A program made the translations under genes and the position numbers. A stretch of 64,000 nucleotides of DNA, taken from the NCBI RefSeq assembly GCF_963677195.1, contig NZ_OY781918.1, positions 356,923 through 420,922 of the forward strand. The letters are read 5' to 3'. This stretch comes from an uncultured Marinifilum sp. GTDB lineage: Bacteria; Bacteroidota; Bacteroidia; Bacteroidales; Marinifilaceae. The notes below the pieces were generated by a model. That model was not told where the DNA came from. It ran no database searches and saw only the letters and a list, made by a program, of their open reading frames with translations. This document shows, in pieces, positions 1-13,263 of the stretch; position 1 is the first letter of the stretch, and every line of letters begins with the position of its first letter.

Positions 1-491
1 TTGTAAATATCATCAATAATTTGTTCTAAAATTTCTTCTAATAATGAATCTTCAACATCGGTTAACTGCTTTGTACTATCGTAATCGGCAAAAGCAGAAA
101 AACTCTTATCAAAGTCGTTTTCACTTTCTATTTCGTTGGTAAAACGAACTTTTATAGTTACCGTTAAACGGTTGGTCGCTGCAATTTCATCAGCTTTAAT
201 ATCTAATGCCTGAGTTCTATAACCAGTTATCTCTCCCTCAAAATTAAGATGACCTTCTGCATCTACAATTTCGTCTAAAGATGTCTGATTTCTAAATTTT
301 TCTTTTAATTCTTCTACAAATTGATCGCTTAAGTTTGGATTAACCAAAGGAGCACGATTTGGAAAATATTGTACCGAAAAAGTTTTTACACTCGTTGATA
401 AGGTACCTCCGGTAAAAGAGTAGGATACTTTGCAGGCAGTAAAAACAGCAGCTATAGCAATACTTATTATTATAAACTTAATCTTATTCAT
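1..491 (-). CDS. lptE: LptE-like lipopolysaccharide assembly lipoprotein, 3' end cut by window
   Basis: The frame opens at an ATG (complement of 489-491) and stays open to base 1, so about 163 residues are visible and the C-terminus lies outside the window. The product begins with a lipoprotein signal (MNKIKFIIISIAIAAVFTAC), followed by KVSYSFTGG, a typical start of Bacteroidota LptE. The family plugs the LptD barrel and helps place LPS in the outer membrane. The next gene on the same strand upstream is a sigma-54 activator, an order common in Bacteroidota, with 35 bases between them. Identification rests on the signal peptide, the YSF-G start and this gene order, not on a full-length match. 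Confidence 0.75.
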   Translation of the reverse strand, partial: MNKIKFIIISIAIAAVFTACKVSYSFTGGTLSTSVKTFSVQYFPNRAPLVNPNLSDQFVEELKEKFRNQTSLDEIVDAEGHLNFEGEITGYRTQALDIKADEIAATNRLTVTIKVRFTNEIESENDFDKSFSAFADYDSTKQLTDVEDSLLEEILEQIIDDIY

Positions 492-526
492 ATATTGAAA
501 ATAAAAATAACAATAATTTGTTAATA

Positions 527-1768
527 TTAATTGATTTCGTACTCTTTGATTTTACGATAAAGTGTACGTTCTGAGATTCCTAAATCCTGAGCAGCATATT
601 TACGTTTCCCATTGTGTTTTTCAAGGGCTTTCTTAATCAACTCTATTTCTTTTTCTTCCAAGGATAAAGATTCTTCTACAAATACCTCTGTATCCTGAAT
701 TACAGAATTATTATCAGTAGAAATATTTACTGCGGCTTGCTGTACAGACTGATGCTGAAGAATATCAACATCCTGATCTTCATACAACTTCCTAATAAGC
801 ACAGCATTATCTTTCTGCAAATCAGTTGAATCTCCGCTTTTCTGCATTAAATCAAATACTAATTTTTTTAGGTCCGACATATCTTTTTTCATATCGAACA
901 ATACCTGATAAAGAATTTCTCGTTCTGATGAAAAACTTTGATCCTGTTTTTTACTATCAGTATAAATTGCAGGTAGCAATTGCTCATCATTTACAGGTAA
1001 ATAAGTCTGTAAATTAACCGCACTTATCAACCTTTCTTTCTCTATGATAGAAATTTGCTCAGTAATATTTTTTAATTGTCGAATATTACCAGGCCATCGA
1101 TACGATTTAAGAACTTGCTGTGCACCTTCTTCCAAACGCAAAGGCGGCATTCTATATCTTTCGGCAAAATCTTGGGCAAATTTTCTAAATAAAAGATGAA
1201 TATCCTCCTGTCTTTCACGCAAGGGCGGCATACTAATAGGAACAGTATTTAATCGATAATACAGATCTTCTCTAAACCTACCTTCTCTTACCGAAACAGG
1301 AATATTCACATTGGTAGCAGCTACAACTCTAACATCAGTTTTTAAAACCTTTGAGGATCCTACTTTAATAAATTCACCAGTCTCCAATACCCGTAATAAT
1401 CGTACTTGCGTAGATAAAGGCAATTCTCCAATTTCATCCAGAAAAATAGTTCCCTTGTTGGCCACTTCAAAGTATCCCTTTCTATCGGATAAGGCTCCTG
1501 TAAAAGCACCTTTTTCGTGTCCAAATAATTCCGAATCAATAGTACCCTCAGGAATAGCACCACAATTAACAGGAATATACGGTGCATGCTTACGAGCACT
1601 AAACTGATGTATTATTTGCGGAAACACTTCTTTTCCAGTTCCACTTTCACCAGTTATCAATACAGATAAATCAGTAGGAGCTACCTGTACTGCAATATCA
1701 AGTGCACGATTTAGTTCATTAGTTCTACCAATAATTCCAAATCTCTGCTTAATTTTTTGTACATCCAT
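527..1768 (-). CDS. Sigma-54-dependent transcriptional activator (AAA+ plus Fis HTH, no receiver domain)
   Basis: 413 residues from the ATG at 1768; an in-frame TTG one codon earlier is a less likely start. The protein opens almost directly into the AAA+ domain: Walker A GESGTGKE at about residues 40-47, the sigma-54 contact loop GAFTGA at 87-92, Walker B TIFLDEIGE near 107-115. The last 40 residues are a Fis-type helix-turn-helix ending GISERTLYRKIKEYEIN. There is no N-terminal receiver, PAS or GAF domain, so it is not controlled by phosphorylation of its own receiver. A Gln/Asp-rich stretch (about 270-360) lies between AAA+ and HTH. In Bacteroidota this single-copy gene sits beside lptE and is thought to govern envelope-related promoters; its targets cannot be read here. 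Confidence 0.9.
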   Translation of the reverse strand: MDVQKIKQRFGIIGRTNELNRALDIAVQVAPTDLSVLITGESGTGKEVFPQIIHQFSARKHAPYIPVNCGAIPEGTIDSELFGHEKGAFTGALSDRKGYFEVANKGTIFLDEIGELPLSTQVRLLRVLETGEFIKVGSSKVLKTDVRVVAATNVNIPVSVREGRFREDLYYRLNTVPISMPPLRERQEDIHLLFRKFAQDFAERYRMPPLRLEEGAQQVLKSYRWPGNIRQLKNITEQISIIEKERLISAVNLQTYLPVNDEQLLPAIYTDSKKQDQSFSSEREILYQVLFDMKKDMSDLKKLVFDLMQKSGDSTDLQKDNAVLIRKLYEDQDVDILQHQSVQQAAVNISTDNNSVIQDTEVFVEESLSLEEKEIELIKKALEKHNGKRKYAAQDLGISERTLYRKIKEYEIN

Positions 1769-1957
1769 CAAATAAAAAATCTTTTAAATTATAAAAACCT
1801 GTAATTTTAACAGACTACCTGACAAAATTACTACTTTTTAAATTTATTTAAATCTTTTACTTAGCTTAATATCCCTAAAGAATGTTAATTTTTTAGTATC
1901 CTTTTTTCGATAAAAGCGTAAGAATACTTTAATTACTAAACTAATTAAACATTTACA

Positions 1958-3124
1958 ATGGCTTTAGAATTAACGAACCTAAAAGAATCTAACGAATTTC
2001 TCAATATTTTATTTGAAAATATCACTTCTGCTATTTTTATTGTTGATGAATCAATACGAGTAAATAATTTTAATGATTCTTTTTCCATCCTATTTGAGAA
2101 AAGAGAAGAACAAATTATGGGGAAATTATGTGGTAACGCAATTGGTTGTTCATTTGCTGTTGAAGCCAATGCTGATTGTGGAACTACGCCTTACTGTAAA
2201 ACCTGTACGCTAAGAAAAAATATTATTAAAACGATGTCTCAAAAAATTCCAATTTACAAACAGAGTTTAAGCCGGGAATTTTATGGTACCAAGAACAAAA
2301 ACACCAAACACTTCATATACACCACTAAATATATTCGTTATCACGATAAAAATTACATTCTAATAATAGTAGATGATCATACTGAATTAGAAGAACGAAA
2401 AAAAAGGCTTGAAGATCAAAACAAAACCTTACAAATACTGAGTGAACAAAAATCTAAATTCTTAGGAATTGCCGCTCATGATCTTCGAAATCCTATTGGT
2501 GCAATTAACTCCTTTTCAGAAATTTTACTCGAATCAGAAAATGAATTTCCAAAAGAGGAAAAAGAAGAACTTTTAACTTTAATAAAAGATAGTAGTAATT
2601 TTTCACTTCATTTACTTAACGATTTATTAGATATCTCAAAAATAGAATTAGGAAAACTTGAACTAGAAAAAAGTATTAATGATATAGAAGAAACAACCAA
2701 ACACGTTATTAAAATAAATAAGGTATTTGCACGTAAAAAAAACATTTCCTTTAAATTCGAATCTAAGCTTAAAACAAAACTCTTAAGTTTTGATAAAAGT
2801 AAAATTGAGCAGGTACTACATAATTTAATCAGTAATGCAATAAAATATTCAAATCCAGATACAAATATATTAATTTCAATTATTGAAAATAGTTCAAACA
2901 TAAGCATTTCAATAAAAGATCAGGGAGTAGGAATACCTGAAAATGAACTTTCAAAGTTATTTACTGAATTTGGCAAAACAAGTGCAAAAACAACTGCTAA
3001 CGAAAGTAGTACAGGCTTAGGACTAGCAATTGCTAAGAAAATTGTTATTGGCCATGGAGGCAAAATAATTGCGAAGAGCAAATTAGGCAAAGGTTCTGAA
3101 TTTTTATTTACTTTGCCAAAGTAA
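1958..3124 (+). CDS. PAS-domain sensor histidine kinase with N-terminal cysteine cluster
   Basis: 388 residues, no signal peptide and no clear membrane segment, so probably a cytoplasmic sensor. Residues 10-140 form a PAS-like domain holding five cysteines (58, 64, 74, 80, 83), the last three arranged C-x5-C-x2-C followed by TLR. A coiled linker (141-165) leads to the HisKA domain with phosphoacceptor His174 in AAHDLRNP, then HATPase motifs: N box around Asn293 (ISNAIKYSN), D321 in DQGVGIPE, and STGLGLAIAKK at 351-361. No response regulator lies next to it. It is read divergently from the sigma-54 activator across 189 bases. The Cys pattern suggests a metal, haem or redox-sensing PAS, but the ligand is not identifiable from sequence alone. 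Confidence 0.9.
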   Translation: MALELTNLKESNEFLNILFENITSAIFIVDESIRVNNFNDSFSILFEKREEQIMGKLCGNAIGCSFAVEANADCGTTPYCKTCTLRKNIIKTMSQKIPIYKQSLSREFYGTKNKNTKHFIYTTKYIRYHDKNYILIIVDDHTELEERKKRLEDQNKTLQILSEQKSKFLGIAAHDLRNPIGAINSFSEILLESENEFPKEEKEELLTLIKDSSNFSLHLLNDLLDISKIELGKLELEKSINDIEETTKHVIKINKVFARKKNISFKFESKLKTKLLSFDKSKIEQVLHNLISNAIKYSNPDTNILISIIENSSNISISIKDQGVGIPENELSKLFTEFGKTSAKTTANESSTGLGLAIAKKIVIGHGGKIIAKSKLGKGSEFLFTLPK

Positions 3125-3148
3125 TTTAACTACGGTAAAATAAATAAA

Positions 3149-3898
3149 ATGAAATTTTTAGGAATTATTCCCGCCAGGTATGCATCCACAAGATTCCCTG
3201 GAAAACCTCTTGCCGATATTAATGGTAAACCAATGATTCAGCGAGTATACGAACAAACTAGCTTAGCAATAAAAGAAGTTTGGGTAGCTACTGACGATGA
3301 GAGAATAAAAAAAACAGTAGAATCTTTTGGTGGAAATGTAATTATGACCTCTGCTGATCACCAAAGTGGAACTGATAGAATAGCTGAAGCCGTTTCTAAA
3401 ATTTTAGAAACAACATCAAATAAGCACGATGTTGTAATTAATATACAAGGCGACGAGCCATTTATTCAACCAGAACAGATAAAAGCTGTAATGAAGTGCT
3501 TTAATAACTCTTCTACACAAATTGCAACTTTGGTTAAAGCAATTTCAAAACAAAACGAAATTTTTGATCCCAATAAAGTAAAAGCAGTTATTAGTAATGA
3601 AAAAAAAGCACTTTACTTTAGTCGTTCTGCAATTCCTTATTTACGAGGAATAGAAAAAGACAAGTGGCTAGAAAAAGGTATTTTTTACAAACATATCGGA
3701 ATGTATGCTTATAAATTAGAAACACTAATGGAAATAACTAATTTAAGTCAAACTCCACTCGAATTATCCGAATCCCTCGAACAATTAAGATGGCTGGAAA
3801 ATGGTTATTGGATACAAACCGAAATAACCTCTCATGAATCGATAGGGATAGACACTCCCGAAGATTTGGAAAGAATTAAGAAAATGGGACTTTTATAG
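3149..3898 (+). CDS. kdsB: 3-deoxy-manno-octulosonate cytidylyltransferase (CMP-KDO synthetase)
   Basis: 249 residues, the normal family length. It activates KDO with CTP to give CMP-KDO for the inner core of LPS. The N-terminal nucleotide-binding motif GIIPARYASTRFPGKPL, the IQGDEPFI motif near residue 100 and the C-terminal GIDTPEDLERIKK are all standard for KdsB. The gene follows the histidine kinase by 24 bases and may be cotranscribed with it. With the LptE-like gene at the window start it makes this edge a small LPS neighbourhood. The rRNA operon terminator lies 55-100 bases downstream and could also stop this transcript. Confidence 0.97.
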   Translation: MKFLGIIPARYASTRFPGKPLADINGKPMIQRVYEQTSLAIKEVWVATDDERIKKTVESFGGNVIMTSADHQSGTDRIAEAVSKILETTSNKHDVVINIQGDEPFIQPEQIKAVMKCFNNSSTQIATLVKAISKQNEIFDPNKVKAVISNEKKALYFSRSAIPYLRGIEKDKWLEKGIFYKHIGMYAYKLETLMEITNLSQTPLELSESLEQLRWLENGYWIQTEITSHESIGIDTPEDLERIKKMGLL

Positions 3899-3953
3899 TC
3901 TCATTTTTTATTGAAGTTAAATAATCTGCTATTATAATAATTTACTTCAAACT

Positions 3954-3998
3954 AGAGCAAAAAAAAAGAGTCTTATTCATAAAGAATAAGACTCTTTT
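3954..3998 (-). terminator. Intrinsic terminator of the rRNA operon
   Basis: A perfect 15-bp inverted repeat (3964-3978 and 3984-3998; arm AAAAGAGTCTTATTC) with a 5-base loop is followed on the minus strand by a run of T (complement of 3959-3967). It starts 4 bases after the 5S 3' end, so it ends the rRNA transcript. The stem has A/T runs on both flanks and could also act on kdsB transcription. Confidence 0.9.
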
Positions 3999-4002
3999 AA
4001 AG

Positions 4003-4112
<110 letters not shown>

Positions 4113-4224
4113 AATCATTGTATCCATTTTCCTTGATCTTACATCAAGTGGATAACTAATATCATAACATATCGAAAAAAAATAAAGAAAAAGTACCTTT
4201 GTTAGATTCAGCCATTGACCTTAT

Positions 4225-7104
<2,880 letters not shown>

Positions 7105-7224
7105 TAACAAAATATCAATCTTGTTGCCAAAATCAATCGTTGTTTCTTTACTTTGGTTACTTCTACTTTAATTTTTTTTCCAATATGTCAAAGAACTTTA
7201 CAAATACATCATAGTATCTTATTG

Positions 7225-7298
7225 TGGAGAATATCGGAGTCGAACCGATGACCTCCTGCGTGCAAGGCAGGCGCTCTAGCCAACTGAGCTAATCCCCC
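7225..7298 (-). tRNA. tRNA-Ala (anticodon TGC)
   Basis: 74 bases, 5' GGGGGATTAGCTCAG, anticodon loop CTTGCACG giving TGC, T arm GGTTCGACTCC, acceptor closing with ATTCTCC and discriminator A. The CCA tail is not encoded. It lies in the 16S-23S spacer, next to 23S, as is common for Bacteroidota rRNA operons. Confidence 0.97.
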
Positions 7299-7353
7299 AT
7301 ATTACGTTTCACTTCAATTATTAATTAAAAATTAATAATTAATAATTATGATG

Positions 7354-7427
7354 TAGTCCTGCGCAGATTTGAACTGCGGACCCCTACATTATCAGTGTAG
7401 TGCTCTAACCAACTGAGCTACAGGACT
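7354..7427 (-). tRNA. tRNA-Ile (anticodon GAT)
   Basis: 74 bases, acceptor 5' strand AGTCCTG, D arm GTAGCTCAGTTGGTTAGAGC, anticodon loop with GAT, T arm AGTTCAAATCT and 3' strand CAGGACT plus discriminator A. CCA is not encoded. It is the first of the two spacer tRNAs after 16S. Confidence 0.97.
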
Positions 7428-7575
7428 GTAATTACCTATACGCTTAGCGGTGTAAACACCCTAACGCTATGGGTTATGGTATGATTTATTTGTTGAAAAC
7501 GAATAAAAAAGCTAGGAAATAGTCAAACAATTCCTCACCTAATTCACTAAACATTTGTCGATACTCCACACTCCA

Positions 7576-9101
<1,526 letters not shown>

Positions 9102-9278
9102 TAAAAGTTTTTATTTAATTCTGCTCGTTGGATGTATCAAAGTTTTCGTAAATTTTATTGACAAGGTTTTATTCTTGTATTTTACCTAACTTTTTTCGTT
9201 TTCAGTATTTTCAAAGAACGCTTTCGTTCTGTTTTTTTCCTTTCATTATCACTCAAAAACCTGAGCGGAAAAGCGAGC

Positions 9279-9311
9279 GCAAAGATAACAGGTTTTTATT
9301 TCTAAATCCAA
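9279..9311 (-). promoter_or_regulatory. rRNA promoter P1 (closest to 16S)
   Basis: Bacteroidota-type promoter on the minus strand: -33 TTG (complement of 9309-9311), 21-base spacer, -7 TATCTTTGC (complement of 9279-9287). It lies about 180 bases before the 16S 5' end and is the first of four copies with the same architecture. Confidence 0.75.
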
Positions 9312-9415
9312 ATAAAAATTGAAATATTTTTTAAAAAATTTCGAAGACCAAAACCTCAAATCTTACAACCCCAGAATGTCTTTTTTTTTCAACTAACCCC
9401 CTTGGATTAGCGGCT

Positions 9416-9448
9416 GCAAAGATAAACACTTTTTATTTTATCCCGCAA
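9416..9448 (-). promoter_or_regulatory. rRNA promoter P2
   Basis: Minus strand: -33 TTG (complement of 9446-9448), 21-base spacer, -7 TATCTTTGC (complement of 9416-9424), followed by AGCCGCT, a discriminator shared with P3. It lies 137 bases upstream of P1. Confidence 0.75.
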
Positions 9449-9538
9449 ATGTTTTTTGAACTTTTTTTGAACTCAAAATCTTATTAAAGCCTTATAAATA
9501 CTAGCACTCCATAAGATTTCTTCGCTCCAAAAGCGGCT

Positions 9539-9571
9539 GCAAAGATAAAGAATTTATTTCCTAATCTCCAA
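9539..9571 (-). promoter_or_regulatory. rRNA promoter P3
   Basis: Minus strand: -33 TTG (complement of 9569-9571), 21-base spacer, -7 TATCTTTGC (complement of 9539-9547), followed by AGCCGCT exactly as in P2. It lies 123 bases upstream of P2. Confidence 0.75.
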
Positions 9572-9728
9572 ATCCTAATTCAAAAAAAAAAAAAAAGAAA
9601 TAAAAATTGGATGTTTAGTAGGTGTAAACAATCAAATAAAAAAAAAGATTCCTACGTCCACCCTACCACTGCCTATAAAATACTACTAAACAACCATTTT
9701 ATAAATCCACTCTCCGTTGAAAGTGGCT

Positions 9729-9761
9729 GCAAATATAACAGTTGAAATAGCAACTTTCCAA
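9729..9761 (-). promoter_or_regulatory. rRNA promoter P4 (most distal)
   Basis: Minus strand: -33 TTG (complement of 9759-9761), 21-base spacer, -7 TATATTTGC (complement of 9729-9737), followed by AGCCACT. It lies 190 bases upstream of P3 and 140 bases from the stop codon of the K+ channel gene. The rest of 9102-9876 holds A/T-rich spacer with no convincing gene. Confidence 0.7.
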
Positions 9762-9876
9762 ATATTTTATTGGAATTTTTTATAATAAAATCACAATCCC
9801 TTGATTTATAACGACAAAAAAAAATCACAATCGGATTGTAATTTTAATTCATACTATATTTTCAACTCTCAAAAAA

Positions 9877-10911
9877 TCAATTTCCACTTAAAAGAAGCTT
9901 TTTTAAGCTATCAATTTGCTTCTTACTTCCCAATACGAAAAGATGATAATTATCTTTAATGACTAATTCGGGAGCAGGATTATAAACATAAGCTCCTTCA
10001 TCATTTTTTAAACCTATAATATTTGCACCTGATCTATTCCTTACACTTAATTCTTTTATTGATTTTTCTATAAAGCAACCTGCTAATCCATGACAACTAA
10101 CCTCTTCTAGTTTTACACCTTCTGAAGATTGTAATAATATATTATCTAGGAACTCGATAACATCAGGCTGAGCCACAAGCTTTGCCATTTGCTGTCCACC
10201 AAGGCGATCAGGCATTATCACATTATCTGCGCCAGCTCTTTTTAGCTTGTGATCGGATTGACTATTTGAAGATCTGGAAATAATTCTTAATTCTGGATTC
10301 ATTTCCCGCGCAGTTAGCACAACATAAACATTTTCAGCATCGTTGGGAATGGCTGTAATTAAGGCCGAAGCTTTAGAAATATTTGCCATATCCAAAACTT
10401 CTTCCTGCGTAGCATCACCTTGGATAAAATACAAATCGGGAAACATTCGAACCCGATCGATAGCTGTTTCTTTTGAATCGACGACAACAACTTTCTCGCC
10501 ATGCTCTATTAATTCAAGACTTGCTTGTTTTCCATTACGGCCAAAACCACATACTATCACGTGACCATTTAATTTATCTATTTTTTTCACAATTCTATAA
10601 TCTTTTAAGTTTCGACGAAAAACACCATCTAAAATAAAACGCGTTATAGCCGATGCCATATAACCAAAAATTCCAAAACTTATAAAAATAAGAAAAATGG
10701 TGAACAGTTTTCCAGCATCGGATAGAGCATGCACCTCTTTAAAGCCTACAGTAGAAATAGTAATAACAGTCATATATAGCGCATCGATCCAATTGTATGC
10801 TTCATTTAGATACATGTAGCCTACAGTACCAGTAAGAACTGCAAGAGCCATAAAAGATAGTGCAATACTAACAGTGCGAATATTTTCTTCCCAAATCTTC
10901 TGTTTATTCAT
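9877..10911 (-). CDS. Two-TM potassium channel with cytoplasmic RCK/TrkA domains
   Basis: 344 residues. Two membrane helices (about 15-38 and 72-95) flank a pore loop with TISTVGFKEVH near residues 51-61; the usual TVGYGD filter is replaced by TVGFKE. A TrkA-N (RCK) Rossmann domain follows: GHVIVCGFGRNGKQA near 115-129 carries the GxGxxG dinucleotide motif and VVVVDS the acidic residue that contacts ribose. Residues about 255-340 form a TrkA-C-like ligand domain. The layout is that of MthK/Kch-type channels at the inner membrane, opened by ligands on the RCK ring. The family is clear; ion selectivity is less certain because of the altered filter. Confidence 0.88.
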   Translation of the reverse strand: MNKQKIWEENIRTVSIALSFMALAVLTGTVGYMYLNEAYNWIDALYMTVITISTVGFKEVHALSDAGKLFTIFLIFISFGIFGYMASAITRFILDGVFRRNLKDYRIVKKIDKLNGHVIVCGFGRNGKQASLELIEHGEKVVVVDSKETAIDRVRMFPDLYFIQGDATQEEVLDMANISKASALITAIPNDAENVYVVLTAREMNPELRIISRSSNSQSDHKLKRAGADNVIMPDRLGGQQMAKLVAQPDVIEFLDNILLQSSEGVKLEEVSCHGLAGCFIEKSIKELSVRNRSGANIIGLKNDEGAYVYNPAPELVIKDNYHLFVLGSKKQIDSLKKLLLSGN

Positions 10912-10977
10912 AAAAAACGATCAATAATAATCTAAGATAATCAATATCCATAGACATCCTAAGAGATATAATAATTT

Positions 10978-12267
10978 TTAGATTTTATTAGTATTTACAT
11001 TCCCTGCTCGAATTATTCTATTTCCGAATTCACATTGCAAACATCTAAATTTATCGCAATAATTTGATTTTAGTTGCAGTAATGATTGAGAATAAAATGC
11101 AGATTTTACTTCTACCCCACAATCTTTCCATTTATTTATAACCGAATTATTTTCTGCAGGCATCTGATCAAGGAGTTCAAGAGCTTTATCTTTAATTTTA
11201 GGCATACCATTATTTTGTCCATACACAAACATTAGAGGAACAACTGAATTTATAATTATTCCATCGATCGCAGAGGAACCTAATTTTTTATGCCGCGATA
11301 CAGATTCTTTACCAAACTGATAATGATTACGCCAATAAGGAGACGTTTCGACATTAAAAATTTCTTTTATTTTAGCATAACTTGCCGCATTAATTATTTG
11401 CGCACACAAAGCGTTTGTTTTAAATATTAAAGATGCCAATTGCGCAATTCGAATAGTTGGAAAATTAGCTGGCCTTAAACGCAACCACTTCCATCGGCTT
11501 TCGGGCATAGGAGATAAATTATATTTAGCAGCTAAAAATTTATACTCTCTGCACAAATCCTTAAAGTACAAATCTTCACATTCTAAATTAAGCATTCCTG
11601 CCTGACCAAACAACAAAGCTTCTATTTGTAAAAGTGAATTTTTCTGTCGCGATAAAATATTAATTGATACAGATTGTGCCAATTGCTGAAACGGATCTGA
11701 ATTAACTTTCATTCCAAAATAACGCGCCAAAAGTTGATAAAAAGTTTCTTCCCAGGAAAATGAATTTTGTTTTAAGATCTCTTGAATTTCTTTTGATTTT
11801 CTTTCTAAGCGTTCCACCATCATTCTTTGAAGCCAATTTCGAACAAAAAAGCGATCGACCGAATTGATATCATCAAAACAAGGAATCCATTTTTGGGAAT
11901 TCATTAAAGCATTATAGTTAGCTAACAAAGCAGGATTAAAGTCTAACTTTAAACTTGGCAACAAACGATCATTATTAAGTATTACATTGCCATTATCTTC
12001 ATAAATTACATGAAGAATTACGTTCTCATAGGCTTCATCTTCGTGATGTTTATGAGTATACCAATAAGATGATTTTATGTGAATTTCAACATTTCCAGCC
12101 CAAAGAATATCATTAATTTTAATTCTGGCATCGAAAAAATCGGGACCTGCATCAAAATTTTGCCTACCAACATCCAATATTTCTATCACATCACCTTGAG
12201 TAGAAAAAATATTCTCATCTTTAAACAAACGAGATTTCCATATAAATTGCAAAAAATCCTCGGTCAT
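10978..12267 (-). CDS. DUF2851 family protein
   Basis: 429 residues, cytoplasmic. It matches a family of unknown function found throughout Bacteroidota: start MTEDFLQFIWKSRLF, then a conserved GNVEIHIKSSYWYTHKHHEDEAYENV segment at about residues 57-82 with three clustered histidines, and a C-terminal CDKFRCLQCEFGN motif with C-x4-C-x2-C spacing. The N-terminal beta-rich part with an acidic DAGPDFFDARI stretch resembles a nuclease-like fold, but that is only an impression. It lies 66 bases downstream of a promoter-free gap from pyrF and is not in an obvious operon. No function can be assigned. Confidence 0.85.
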   Translation of the reverse strand: MTEDFLQFIWKSRLFKDENIFSTQGDVIEILDVGRQNFDAGPDFFDARIKINDILWAGNVEIHIKSSYWYTHKHHEDEAYENVILHVIYEDNGNVILNNDRLLPSLKLDFNPALLANYNALMNSQKWIPCFDDINSVDRFFVRNWLQRMMVERLERKSKEIQEILKQNSFSWEETFYQLLARYFGMKVNSDPFQQLAQSVSINILSRQKNSLLQIEALLFGQAGMLNLECEDLYFKDLCREYKFLAAKYNLSPMPESRWKWLRLRPANFPTIRIAQLASLIFKTNALCAQIINAASYAKIKEIFNVETSPYWRNHYQFGKESVSRHKKLGSSAIDGIIINSVVPLMFVYGQNNGMPKIKDKALELLDQMPAENNSVINKWKDCGVEVKSAFYSQSLLQLKSNYCDKFRCLQCEFGNRIIRAGNVNTNKI

Positions 12268-12321
12268 ACAATAGATATTTTATCATCATCCCGAATTTAA
12301 CAATTTACTAATCAATAGACA

Positions 12322-12352
12322 ATAAAAAAGTGGCTAATCAATGACAGCCACT
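12322..12352 (-). terminator. Terminator downstream of pyrF
   Basis: Minus strand hairpin AGTGGCT (complement of 12346-12352) and AGCCACT (complement of 12329-12335) with a 10-base loop, followed by TTTTTT. It starts 24 bases after the pyrF stop. Confidence 0.8.
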
Positions 12353-12375
12353 CTTAATTGTTATTATTGCAATAA

Positions 12376-13203
12376 TTAAATTACAGATTTTTCTTTTAAA
12401 AGATCTTCCATTTCTAATTGAAGTTCTTTAGATTTTTCCCCTGCTGTTTTTGCAAAATTTTCTGAAGTATCGGCAAAAATAATTCCTCGGGAAGAATTCA
12501 CAAGCAAACCACAAGCTTCGTTCATTCCATATTTTGCAACTTCCTGTAAACTTCCACCCTGAGCACCAACTCCTGGTACCAACAAGAAATGTTTTGGAGC
12601 AATTTTTCGAATATCGCCTAACATTTCGGCCTTGGTAGCACCAACAACATACATCATATTATCCTTAGTTCCCCATTCCTGAGATTTTTCCAGCACTTTC
12701 TCAAACATTTTCTGTTCTCCTTCCTGAAAAAACTGAAAATCGAAGGCCCCCTTGTTTGATGTAAGAGCAAGTAAGATTACCCATTTGTTTTTATACTCAA
12801 GAAATGGGCTTACTGAATCCTCTCCCATATATGGTGCTACAGTTATTGAATCGAAAGGCATATTTTCTAAAAATGCACTGGCATACATTTTAGAGGTATT
12901 TCCAATATCTCCTCGCTTAGCATCAGCAATTAAAAATATATCTGGGTATGTTTCTTTGATATAGTTTACAGTTTTCTCGAGACTTAACCATCCTGCTGCT
13001 CCTCTGCATTCATAAAATGCAACATTAGGCTTATAGGCTACAGTATACTCTGCTGTAGCATCGACAATTGCTTTATTGAATTCGAAAACCGGATCTTCGA
13101 AATTCATAAGATGAGAAGGTATTTTCTTCACATCACTATCTAAACCTACACAAAGGAAACTCTTCTTCTTTCTAATTTGCTCGAATAATGCCTGATAGTT
13201 CAT
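12376..13203 (-). CDS. pyrF: Orotidine 5'-phosphate decarboxylase
   Basis: 275 residues, the longer (type 2) form of OMP decarboxylase, which makes UMP from OMP in pyrimidine synthesis. Visible motifs are [14 protein letters not shown] near the start, [23 protein letters not shown], the catalytic [15 protein letters not shown] at about residues 95-109 with the Asp-Lys-Asp set, and [11 protein letters not shown] for phosphate binding. It is preceded by prfA with its own terminator between them, so it probably has its own promoter in the 60-base gap or is read through. Confidence 0.96.
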   Translation of the reverse strand: MNYQALFEQIRKKKSFLCVGLDSDVKKIPSHLMNFEDPVFEFNKAIVDATAEYTVAYKPNVAFYECRGAAGWLSLEKTVNYIKETYPDIFLIADAKRGDIGNTSKMYASAFLENMPFDSITVAPYMGEDSVSPFLEYKNKWVILLALTSNKGAFDFQFFQEGEQKMFEKVLEKSQEWGTKDNMMYVVGATKAEMLGDIRKIAPKHFLLVPGVGAQGGSLQEVAKYGMNEACGLLVNSSRGIIFADTSENFAKTAGEKSKELQLEMEDLLKEKSVI

Positions 13204-13228
13204 TTTTTTGGTTGTTTACTAGTTAATA

Positions 13229-13256
13229 CAAAAAAGGCAGTGGAAATACCACTGCC
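13229..13256 (-). terminator. Terminator between prfA and pyrF
   Basis: Minus strand GGCAGTGG-TATTT-CCACTGCC followed by TTTTTTTG; the stem is 8 bp without mismatches. It starts 7 bases after the prfA stop codon. Confidence 0.85.
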
Positions 13257-13263
13257 AATATCT

